NCBI GenBank assembly: GCA_025356505.1
Contig: JANXSV010000073.1
Location: forward strand, 1 to 8,057
From: Methylovirgula sp.
GTDB taxonomy: Bacteria > Pseudomonadota > Alphaproteobacteria > Rhizobiales > Beijerinckiaceae
DNA length: 8,057 bases
Direction: 5' to 3'
A program made the translations under genes and the position numbers. The notes under the pieces were generated by a model, which saw only the letters and a list, made by a program, of their open reading frames with translations, made no database searches and was not told the DNA's origin. This document shows, piece after piece, positions 1 to 5,826 of this stretch. Positions within the stretch are counted from its first letter, which is position 1. Each line of letters begins with the position of its first letter.

Positions 1-982
1 CCTTCAGCCACGAATGCTCCGGACCGATGCCGGGATAATCAAGGCCAGCAGAAATCGAATGGCCTTCGGTGATCTGCCCATCAGCGTTCATTAGCAGATA
101 GGTGCGGTTGCCGTGCAGCACACCAGGACGCCCGCCTGCCAGCGAGGCAGCGTGCTCCTTATCGAGGCCGTGACCCGCGGCCTCAACGCCGTAGATCTTC
201 ACGGCGGGGTCATCAAGAAACGGATGGAACAGGCCGATAGCGTTCGAACCGCCGCCGATGCATGCGATGAGCGAATCCGGAAGCCTGCCTTCAGCGTCCA
301 TCATCTGAACTTTGGTTTCTTCGCCGATAACACATTGGAAATCACGCACCATGGCGGGATAGGGATGCGGACCCGCGGCCGTACCAATGCAGTAAAATGT
401 GTCTGCGACATTGGTGACCCAATCACGCAGGGCCTCATTCATGGCATCTTTTAAGGTTTTCGAGCCGGACTGGACCGGCACAATTTTTGCGCCGAGCATT
501 TTCATGCGGAATACATTCGGCTTTTGTCGCTCAACATCGACCGCGCCCATGTAAACGATGCATTCTAGGCCATATTTGGCACAAGCTGTTGCCGTCGCCA
601 CGCCATGTTGGCCTGCGCCCGTTTCCGCGATGATTCGCTTTTTGCCCATTCGGCGCGCCAGCAGGATTTGGCCAAGAACGTTGTTGATCTTGTGAGCGCC
701 GGTGTGGTTGAGTTCATCCCGCTTGAAATAAATTTTCGCGCCGCGCAGATGTTCAGTCATGCGCTCCGCGAAATAGAGCGGACTTGGCCGACCGACATAA
801 TGCTTCAGCAAGCCATCCAATTCGGACTTGAAGCTCGGGTCCGACTTGGCATGATTATAATGCTTTTCCAGATCCAGAATCAGCGGCATGAGGGTTTCGG
901 CGACAAAACGGCCGCCGAAAATACCGAAATGGCCTGTTTCATCCGGCCCATTGCGGAAGCTGTTCATATTCTCGACCTTCAT
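1..982 (-). CDS. trpB: Tryptophan synthase beta subunit, 3' end missing at window edge
   Basis: TrpB is the PLP-dependent subunit that condenses indole with L-serine to give L-tryptophan, in the cytoplasmic alpha2-beta2 synthase. The 327 visible codons are clearly TrpB. Residues near 17-24 include the conserved HFGIFGGRF region. [10 protein letters not shown] carries the PLP-binding lysine at K98 (K87 in E. coli). ETGAGQHG follows at about 120, and the phosphate-binding GGGSN loop lies at 243-247. The frame is open to base 1. Family members are about 400 residues, so roughly 75 C-terminal residues are cut off. The ATG at 980-982 is preferred because GGGAG lies 8 nt upstream; an in-frame ATG at 965-967 is an alternative with a weaker site. 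The gene starts 2 nt after the trpF stop, so the two are co-transcribed and probably translationally coupled. trpA is expected beyond the left edge (inference). Confidence 0.97.
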   Translation of the reverse strand, partial: MKVENMNSFRNGPDETGHFGIFGGRFVAETLMPLILDLEKHYNHAKSDPSFKSELDGLLKHYVGRPSPLYFAERMTEHLRGAKIYFKRDELNHTGAHKINNVLGQILLARRMGKKRIIAETGAGQHGVATATACAKYGLECIVYMGAVDVERQKPNVFRMKMLGAKIVPVQSGSKTLKDAMNEALRDWVTNVADTFYCIGTAAGPHPYPAMVRDFQCVIGEETKVQMMDAEGRLPDSLIACIGGGSNAIGLFHPFLDDPAVKIYGVEAAGHGLDKEHAASLAGGRPGVLHGNRTYLLMNADGQITEGHSISAGLDYPGIGPEHSWLK

Positions 983-984
983 TC

Positions 985-1647
985 TCAAACTCCCGACATA
1001 CTGGCGAAACCTGCGCGCGCATGGGTCACGAAGGCTTTAATCATCTCGATATCTTTTTTGCCCGGCGCGGATTCCACACCGGACGACACGTCGACCCCTG
1101 AAATCCTGCTTACCAATATGGCTTGCGCTACATTATGTGGATCGAGGCCGCCCGACAACATAACATTGGCCGTGTCGGAAAACGTGCTTAGAAGTGTCCA
1201 ATCGAAAGCAACGCCGTTGCCTCCTGGCAGAGCAGCATCTCGAGGTGGCTTGGCATCAAATAGGAGCTTATCAGCAACGCCCGAGAATAGCTGCGCCTTG
1301 GCCACATCCTCCGCCGCGGCAATACCAACAGCTTTCAAAACCGGCAGGCCGAACTTGTGTTTGATTTGAGCAACGCGTTCCGGCGTCTCCTCGCCATGCA
1401 GTTGGAGCCAGTCGGGCTTTAAGTGCGTGATAATGTCGTCTAATTCGTCATCTGTGGCATTTACGCTCAGCGCAACTTTGAGGGCCCGGCCGCGCACCTG
1501 TACGCCCAGCCCGGCAGCAGACGCGAGAGAGACGTGGCGTGGACTTTTCGTAAAGAACACGAACCCGACCATATCGACATTCAACCCGAGCGTCGCTTCG
1601 AGGGTTTCGAACGTCGAAAGACCGCAAATTTTAATTAATCCGGACAT
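985..1647 (-). CDS. trpF: Phosphoribosylanthranilate isomerase
   Basis: TrpF converts N-(5'-phosphoribosyl)anthranilate to its 1-carboxyphenylamino-deoxyribulose phosphate by an Amadori rearrangement, the third step of tryptophan synthesis from chorismate. The 220-residue protein is a full-length monodomain TIM barrel. The N-terminal KICGL motif supplies the general base C8, and LFDAK supplies the general acid D131. LQLHGEE lies at 81-87, [10 protein letters not shown] at 164-173 and [16 protein letters not shown] at 184-199; the last two form the phosphate-binding loops. The start is placed on the ATG just before KICGL, as is usual for the family, although no clear Shine-Dalgarno sequence precedes it. 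It lies 83 nt downstream of the reductase gene and 2 nt upstream of trpB. The wider upstream gap leaves room for an internal promoter, but I see no convincing one. Confidence 0.97.
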   Translation of the reverse strand: MSGLIKICGLSTFETLEATLGLNVDMVGFVFFTKSPRHVSLASAAGLGVQVRGRALKVALSVNATDDELDDIITHLKPDWLQLHGEETPERVAQIKHKFGLPVLKAVGIAAAEDVAKAQLFSGVADKLLFDAKPPRDAALPGGNGVAFDWTLLSTFSDTANVMLSGGLDPHNVAQAILVSRISGVDVSSGVESAPGKKDIEMIKAFVTHARAGFASMSGV

Positions 1648-1730
1648 GGCACACAGGTTTGAATAATAAAAATATGGGTTTGCACAACGAGGCGGGTGAG
1701 TCCATTAAATTTCGGTTCGGAGCGGCCAAT

Positions 1731-2705
1731 TTACGCAGCCTCTTGGCTGCCGTTAAGGCGTTGCCAGACCAGCATGGCTGCCGCGAGATCCGAAATGGCG
1801 GAGCCAACCGATTTAAACAGGGTAATTTCTTGCTCTGACTTACGCCCCTCATGCAGGCCGCGGGCGAGCGAGAACAGATCCGCTTTGATATTTGCCTCTG
1901 TTATTGCGCCGCTTTTTAGGCCCAATGCCACGTCGCCGCCTTCTGTTTTTGCGGCAAGTGTGTCGATAAAGATGCTCGATACCCGCAGGGCCGCATCATC
2001 CGCCTCCCGCATTTCCATGTTGAACGCACCTACCAGGTCGACGTGGGTTCCTCGTTTGATCCACTCACCCTTTATGATAGGAAACTGCGCCAAGGTTGCA
2101 ACGCTCACGATATCGGCGCATGCTACACAGGCCCCAAGATCAGTGCCTATTTCGACTTCGACGCTATGCGAACCGTGGAGCAAGCGGGCTTCAATCAGAG
2201 CTTTAAGATTTTCCGAGCTGGCCGGGTTTCTGTTCCAGAGCGTAATTTTTCGTAAGCTGCGCACTGCGCTATGCGCGGCAATCAGTTCAGGAGCGAGCGC
2301 CCCCGCGCCGACCATGACCAGATGCTGTGCATCTTTACGCGCGAGACGGGACGCCGCCAAAGCCGAGACAGCGGCGGTACGCTTTGCCGTGAGAGCGGCA
2401 CCGTCCATGACACAAAGCGGAATGCCGGTCTCGCCGGACTGCAATATATAAATCCCGGCAATGCTTGGCAGGCCAAGGGCGCCATTCCCCGAAAAAACAT
2501 TGACCAGCTTGGTGCCGAGGAAGGCACCAGAACGCGGTGTGCCCGCGCTCCAGGCTGGCATGAGCAACTGTGTTGCCGTGGGCGATATCGCATGGTGATG
2601 ACGCGGCGGGACAATGTAATCTGCCGCGAAAGCTTGATCGAGCGCTTTTACCAGCGCGGGGTAATCGAGGCACTGCGCAATCTGGTCGGCCGATACATGA
2701 CGCAT
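1731..2705 (-). CDS. Ornithine cyclodeaminase/mu-crystallin family protein, probable ketimine (pyrroline-2-carboxylate) reductase
   Basis: The 324-residue protein belongs to the ornithine cyclodeaminase/mu-crystallin family (COG2423), NAD(P)-dependent enzymes with a Rossmann domain. Visible are R35 in PPRHHH, K66 in GTKLV (substrate carboxylate region), DGAALTAKRTAA at 101-112, the dinucleotide loop VGAGAL at 132-137, and a FKSVGSAISDLAAA segment near the C-terminus. True ornithine cyclodeaminases carry a catalytic aspartate in a GDCPGKTEL-like segment. Here the matching region reads VDLVGAFNMEMREAD (222-236), the form I associate with delta1-pyrroline-2-carboxylate/delta1-piperideine-2-carboxylate reductases. 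I therefore infer reduction of a cyclic ketimine, for example to proline or pipecolate; alanine dehydrogenase-like activity is possible. The ATG overlaps the lapA stop by one base (TAATG), with no good Shine-Dalgarno sequence, so translation is probably coupled to lapA. Family assignment is firm; substrate is not. Confidence 0.88.
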   Translation of the reverse strand: MRHVSADQIAQCLDYPALVKALDQAFAADYIVPPRHHHAISPTATQLLMPAWSAGTPRSGAFLGTKLVNVFSGNGALGLPSIAGIYILQSGETGIPLCVMDGAALTAKRTAAVSALAASRLARKDAQHLVMVGAGALAPELIAAHSAVRSLRKITLWNRNPASSENLKALIEARLLHGSHSVEVEIGTDLGACVACADIVSVATLAQFPIIKGEWIKRGTHVDLVGAFNMEMREADDAALRVSSIFIDTLAAKTEGGDVALGLKSGAITEANIKADLFSLARGLHEGRKSEQEITLFKSVGSAISDLAAAMLVWQRLNGSQEAA

Positions 2706-3028
2706 TAATGCGGAGCGATCACAGGAAGTGTCACCAGCTTGGTGGAATTCACGGCCTCATTGCGCAGTCTGTCTGCCTCGGCGCGGGCAACGCGTGCGGC
2801 CTTACGATATTTGCCCTGCGAGAACCAGACTGTCAGCCCGCCAATTAATATGCCGAGAACAACAGCAGAGAGTATCAAGGCAAACAGTGGCATAGACAAA
2901 GCTGCCGCCGCATCATCCGCCGCGAAGGGATCAAGGCGCACGTTCACCATATGGCGGTTGGAGACGGAAAAGGCCAGAAACAGCAACGCCAACGGCAGAA
3001 TAATGAAATATCGCAAAAAGGTGCGCAT
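2705..3028 (-). CDS. lapA: LapA-domain (DUF1049) small inner-membrane protein
   Basis: This 107-residue protein has the LapA/DUF1049 layout. A hydrophobic N-terminal segment lies at about 7-22. It is followed by a short polar stretch with the family-typical SNRHMVNVRLDPF, a second membrane segment at about 47-69 containing the conserved ILIGGL region, and a charged helix at about 72-92 that may form a coiled coil in the cytoplasm. In E. coli, LapA with LapB/YciM belongs to the machinery balancing lipopolysaccharide synthesis. No lapB follows here, as is common for the alphaproteobacterial copy beside ihfB, so the role is less certain. The start is well supported: GGAG stands 5 nt before the ATG. 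The gene follows ihfB after 11 nt, and its TAA overlaps the next gene's ATG by one base, placing it in the middle of a tight operon. Confidence 0.87.
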   Translation of the reverse strand: MRTFLRYFIILPLALLFLAFSVSNRHMVNVRLDPFAADDAAAALSMPLFALILSAVVLGILIGGLTVWFSQGKYRKAARVARAEADRLRNEAVNSTKLVTLPVIAPH

Positions 3029-3039
3029 TTGGGCTCCGA

Positions 3040-3336
3040 TTATTCGCCGAGGTCAATGCCGTTGTTGAGGCGCATGCGCATTTCTTTGCCCGCCTTGAAA
3101 AACGGCACGGCCTTTTCATCAACCTTCACCTGGCTGCCTGTGCGCGGATTACGGCCCTGGCGCGCGCGGCGCTGCTTTGCCGAAAAGGCACCGAATCCGC
3201 GCAGTTCGACACGATCGCCGCGAGACAGCGCCGAGGTTATCTCGCCCAAAATTGCGTTGACGATGTTTTCAACGTCCCTTTGATAGAGATGCGGATTACG
3301 CTCGGCAATTTTGAGCACCAATTCGGACTTTATCAC
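3040..3336 (-). CDS. ihfB: Integration host factor subunit beta (GTG start)
   Basis: IhfB pairs with IhfA to form IHF, a nucleoid protein that binds defined sites in the DNA minor groove and bends DNA sharply, shaping promoters, recombination sites and replication origins. The 98 residues are the full family length. The N-terminal helices begin [15 protein letters not shown]. The core [25 protein letters not shown] follows at about 43-67. It includes the beta-arm tip RNPRTG, with the DNA-intercalating proline at P64, and the C-terminal [15 protein letters not shown]. The start codon is GTG at 3334-3336, with GAGGA 8 nt upstream; no in-frame ATG fits the conserved N-terminus. It lies 30 nt after sppA and 11 nt before lapA, consistent with one transcript. 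Confidence 0.97.
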   Translation of the reverse strand: MIKSELVLKIAERNPHLYQRDVENIVNAILGEITSALSRGDRVELRGFGAFSAKQRRARQGRNPRTGSQVKVDEKAVPFFKAGKEMRMRLNNGIDLGE

Positions 3337-3366
3337 GATGTCATTCCTCGCTTATTGAAGCTGCGC

Positions 3367-4323
3367 TTATTGTATTTGCCAGAGTGACACGAGCCCGCCA
3401 AGTTTCCGGGTCTCGGCCAGTTCGGCCTGTTGTTGTAAAGCCGCCGATATGGACTCGAAGCCGAAAAGCCGCGCGGCGGCAGCGGCGGAACCCAGTAGCC
3501 CGAGCCGCTCAAGCCCCGGTGCTTTCTTCCAGTCCCGCACAGGTAGCGACTTGTCGACGCCTTTTTCGCTTTCCAGCCAGGCAATCGCTTCTTTCTCGCC
3601 GCCCATGGCATCAATGAGCTTGTTGCCTATGGCCTGACGGCCAGTGAAAACACGCCCGTCTGCCACGGCTTTGAGTTCGTCATCGCTCATGTGACGGCGC
3701 TCTTTGACCAAGCCTTTAAACCAATCGAAAGAGTCACTCACCAATGCGGCCAAAGCCGCGCGGGCTTCGGGACTTGTGGGTTCAAAGCCATTTGGCGCGG
3801 CCTTGAGCGGCGAAGACTTCACTTCTTCCATTTTAACGCCAACAGTATCGAGCAGTTTGGAGAAATTCGGAAATTGAAACAACACGCCAATAGAGCCAAC
3901 CAAAGAGTTGCCGCTGGCAAAAATACGGTCAGTGCCCAGCGCTGCAATATAGGCCCCCGACGCGGCAAGATTGCCGACAACTCCTACAACCGGCTTTTTA
4001 GCCGCGACCCGGCGAATGGCATCATAGAGCTTCTCGGAACCAGTCGTTGTGCCGCCCGGGCTCTCGAGCGATAGGATCAAAGCCGAGGCGTCTGACGCCG
4101 CGACCTCGTCGAGCAGGGAAATCGTGTCTTTATCACCGGTGATGACGCCCTCGATTGCAACACGCGCAATGTGAGGTCCAGAGCCACGCATTAGCCCGCG
4201 TCCGCCAAGCGAACTGGCAACAGCAAAGATAGCGAGGCCCGCCGCAACAAAGGCAAGAATACGCCAAAACGTAACAGTGCGACGCAATTTGCGACGATCA
4301 ACCATGTGGTCGGAGAGAGACAA
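3367..4323 (-). CDS. sppA: Signal peptide peptidase SppA (protease IV family), short 36K type
   Basis: SppA is a membrane-anchored serine protease that degrades signal peptides left after protein export. The 318-residue protein is the short single-repeat form, not the 67-kDa duplicated E. coli protease IV. An N-terminal hydrophobic anchor spans about 21-38. The catalytic pair is the nucleophile S122 in GNLAASGAYIAA and the general base K174 in SSPLKAAPNGFEP. Their 52-residue spacing equals that of the Bacillus subtilis Ser147/Lys199 dyad. LESPGGT at 86-92 and LVGSIGV at 141-147 are further family motifs. The start is uncertain. TTG at 4321-4323 has AAAGG 8 nt upstream and is the first start after an in-frame stop; the ATG at 4303-4305 (MVDRRKLRR) lacks a Shine-Dalgarno sequence. 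It is probably the first gene of the sppA-ihfB-lapA run. Confidence 0.93.
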   Translation of the reverse strand: MSLSDHMVDRRKLRRTVTFWRILAFVAAGLAIFAVASSLGGRGLMRGSGPHIARVAIEGVITGDKDTISLLDEVAASDASALILSLESPGGTTTGSEKLYDAIRRVAAKKPVVGVVGNLAASGAYIAALGTDRIFASGNSLVGSIGVLFQFPNFSKLLDTVGVKMEEVKSSPLKAAPNGFEPTSPEARAALAALVSDSFDWFKGLVKERRHMSDDELKAVADGRVFTGRQAIGNKLIDAMGGEKEAIAWLESEKGVDKSLPVRDWKKAPGLERLGLLGSAAAAARLFGFESISAALQQQAELAETRKLGGLVSLWQIQ

Positions 4324-4380
4324 TGGGCAGGCCTTTGATTAACAAAACGCCGCCGACACTAAGGCTTACGAGGCAAAGAG

Positions 4381-4409
4381 TGAAGCGACTTTTTGAAAAA
4401 TACTGTCAA
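4381..4409 (-). promoter_or_regulatory. Candidate promoter for the sppA operon
   Basis: In the 126-nt gap between the Hsp70-like gene and sppA, the minus strand holds a perfect TTGACA (4404-4409). A 17-nt spacer leads to GCTTCA (4381-4386), a poor -10 by the E. coli consensus, although alphaproteobacterial -10 elements are often weakly conserved. A perfect 10-bp palindrome GGTTTAAACC lies 9 nt upstream of the -35 (4419-4428). No intrinsic terminator for the upstream gene is visible in the gap. The -35 match is seen directly; promoter function is inferred. Confidence 0.4.
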
Positions 4410-4418
4410 GAAAACAAG

Positions 4419-4428
4419 GTTTAAACCA
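4419..4428. repeat. 10-bp perfect palindrome upstream of sppA
   Basis: GGTTTAAACC reads identically on both strands and has no loop, so it is better viewed as a possible protein-binding site than as a hairpin. It sits 9 nt upstream of the TTGACA candidate -35 on the minus strand. Its inner GTTTAAAC recurs once more in the window, at 7742-7749 in the rpsA leader, also outside coding sequence. Function is unknown. Confidence 0.35.
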
Positions 4429-4449
4429 AACAATTGCGCGTTAAAACCG

Positions 4450-5730
4450 TTACTTCGCAGCCATGTCGCGGGCATAAAGTGCTAACCCGGCAGCCACGGA
4501 TTGGAAAGCGTCCCCAATATGAACTTTTGCAGGGCCGAACTCGCGCGTAAAAATGTCTCGCAAGCACGGCACAAACGACGTTCCACCGGTGAGAAAGACC
4601 GCATCGATGTCCGCACTGAGCAATCCTGCGGCTTCGATAGCCTGCTGCATGGCGGAACTGATCTTTGCGATGTCTTCGGCAATCCAAGCTTCGAATTGAA
4701 TCCGCGTTACATCAGCGGCGATTTCCAGAGAATCCCGCTGAAAAATCAACCGCGCCGAATCTTGTGATGAGAGCTGGATTTTTACAGCGCTGATCGCCTG
4801 ATAGAGATCAAATCCGGCATCGGTTTCGATCATGGTAATCAAGTCTTCCAGCTGCTCCGGCGCTTCCGAATCGCGTACCAGTCGGCGCAGTTCGGCAAGG
4901 GTTTTCGGGGTTTTCAACCAGGAGAGCTGATGCCACTGGGCAAAGGCGGCGTGATAATGCGAAGGCAGTGGCAAACGCTTGTCATGGCTTTTGTAAAGTG
5001 ACCCTTTGCCAAGTTTTGGGGTAACGAGATTATCGATCAGCCTGAAATCAAATGTATCGCCAGCAACGCCGACACCACTGTGCGCCAAGGCACGGGCCTG
5101 TAAAGCTCCGGCAGTTTTGGTGAAGCGGATTATAGAAAAATCGCTGGTTCCCCCGCCAAAATCCGCAACCAGAACTGTCTCGTCCTTCTGCAAATTTCGC
5201 GCATAATAATAGGCGGCCCCCAGCGGCTCGAACGCCAGCGAAACCTGCGCCATTCCGGCCTGCCGATAGGCAGCGTGCAGCCTCTGCTCCGCTAAGGCCT
5301 CAACAGGGCGTTCCCCCGCGAAAATCACCGGGCGGCCCGCAGCAATCGGCATATCCGGCGCGCAAATTTGTGCGCGCTGCTGCTGGGTCAAATCCGTGAG
5401 GAACAGCGCAATCAGGTCTTCTATGCTGAGTTTTTTACCAAAAAGTCGGGTTTCGGTGAACAGCGGACTGGCCAGATGGGTTTTGATCGACTGGATAAAA
5501 CGGTGCTCATTTTCATCGGTTATTTTCGCATCAAGCGCCGCAGGCCCGGAGACATGATGCAGCTTGCCGTTCTCCATCCAGAACAGCAGCGCAGTGCGGT
5601 ATGTTTCCGCATTTCCCCAACGGCTCGGCCATTGCAGGACGGTTACTTCGCCAGACGCCTTTGCCAGCGCGACAACTGAATTGGTCGTGCCAAAATCGAT
5701 GCCGACTGAAACTACTTTGTCATTTTGCAA
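4450..5730 (-). CDS. Hsp70 family (YegD-like) actin-fold ATPase without substrate-binding domain
   Basis: The protein is an Hsp70-family ATPase limited to the nucleotide-binding fold. From the chosen start it has 426 residues. Phosphate-1 loop GIDFGTTNS is at 10-18, EPLGAAYYYA at about 168-177 matches the connect-1 region of DnaK, phosphate-2 loop VADFGGGTSDFSI is at 188-200, and adenosine motif FLTGGTSFVP is at 379-388. DnaK is about 640 residues, so the peptide-binding beta domain and lid are absent; the length and layout fit the YegD group, whose role is unclear. The frame is open to a TTG at 5790, but those first 20 codons coincide with the rpsA terminator hairpin. I prefer TTG at 5728-5730, with GGGGA 9 nt upstream, giving MQNDKVVSVGIDFG. 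No promoter is evident between it and rpsA. Family call is firm; the start and function are not. Confidence 0.88.
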   Translation of the reverse strand: MQNDKVVSVGIDFGTTNSVVALAKASGEVTVLQWPSRWGNAETYRTALLFWMENGKLHHVSGPAALDAKITDENEHRFIQSIKTHLASPLFTETRLFGKKLSIEDLIALFLTDLTQQQRAQICAPDMPIAAGRPVIFAGERPVEALAEQRLHAAYRQAGMAQVSLAFEPLGAAYYYARNLQKDETVLVADFGGGTSDFSIIRFTKTAGALQARALAHSGVGVAGDTFDFRLIDNLVTPKLGKGSLYKSHDKRLPLPSHYHAAFAQWHQLSWLKTPKTLAELRRLVRDSEAPEQLEDLITMIETDAGFDLYQAISAVKIQLSSQDSARLIFQRDSLEIAADVTRIQFEAWIAEDIAKISSAMQQAIEAAGLLSADIDAVFLTGGTSFVPCLRDIFTREFGPAKVHIGDAFQSVAAGLALYARDMAAK

Positions 5731-5744
5731 AACGCGAAATCCCC

Positions 5745-5782
5745 AAATAAAAACCCGCGCGAAACACTCTTTCGCGCGGGTT
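5745..5782 (-). terminator. Intrinsic terminator of rpsA
   Basis: On the minus strand a perfect 13-bp stem (arms at 5770-5782 and 5752-5764) closes a 5-nt loop and runs straight into a T-rich tail TTTATTT (5745-5751), extended by two stem thymines. It begins 44 nt after the rpsA stop. The plus-strand side lacks a T run, so the terminator points one way. Its tail ends 14 nt before the preferred start of the Hsp70-like gene. Confidence 0.92.
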
Positions 5783-5793
5783 GGTTTCAAACG

Positions 5794-5810
5794 CTGCCGC
5801 TATCCGGCAG
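5794..5810 (-). repeat. Small hairpin between rpsA stop and terminator
   Basis: CTGCCG (5794-5799) and CGGCAG (5805-5810) form a 6-bp inverted repeat around a 5-nt loop, lying between the rpsA stop codon and the main terminator stem. It could add a second stem to the rpsA transcript end. There is no T run of its own, so it is not a separate terminator. Confidence 0.5.
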
Positions 5811-5826
5811 GGCCTAGGGCAGAAGC

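Noticed and set aside
605..1369. 254-residue plus-strand open frame
   Set aside because: It lies antisense to trpB and trpF, whose motifs are unambiguous, and its translation shows no recognisable family features.
1655..1700. Possible sigma-70 promoter before trpF (TTGTGC with TATTAT)
   Set aside because: The spacing is 13 nt, too short for a normal promoter, and no alternative pairing is better.
1696..2451. 251-residue plus-strand open frame
   Set aside because: It is antisense to the reductase gene, which has clear family motifs.
3333..3344. Three-codon ATG frame whose stop overlaps the ihfB GTG
   Set aside because: The only Shine-Dalgarno sequence touches its ATG with no spacing and suits the ihfB GTG instead, so a leader peptide is not supported.
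5731..5790. N-terminal extension of the Hsp70-like protein from TTG at 5790
   Set aside because: Those codons coincide with a perfect 13-bp terminator stem and add residues the family lacks before the GIDFGTTNS motif.
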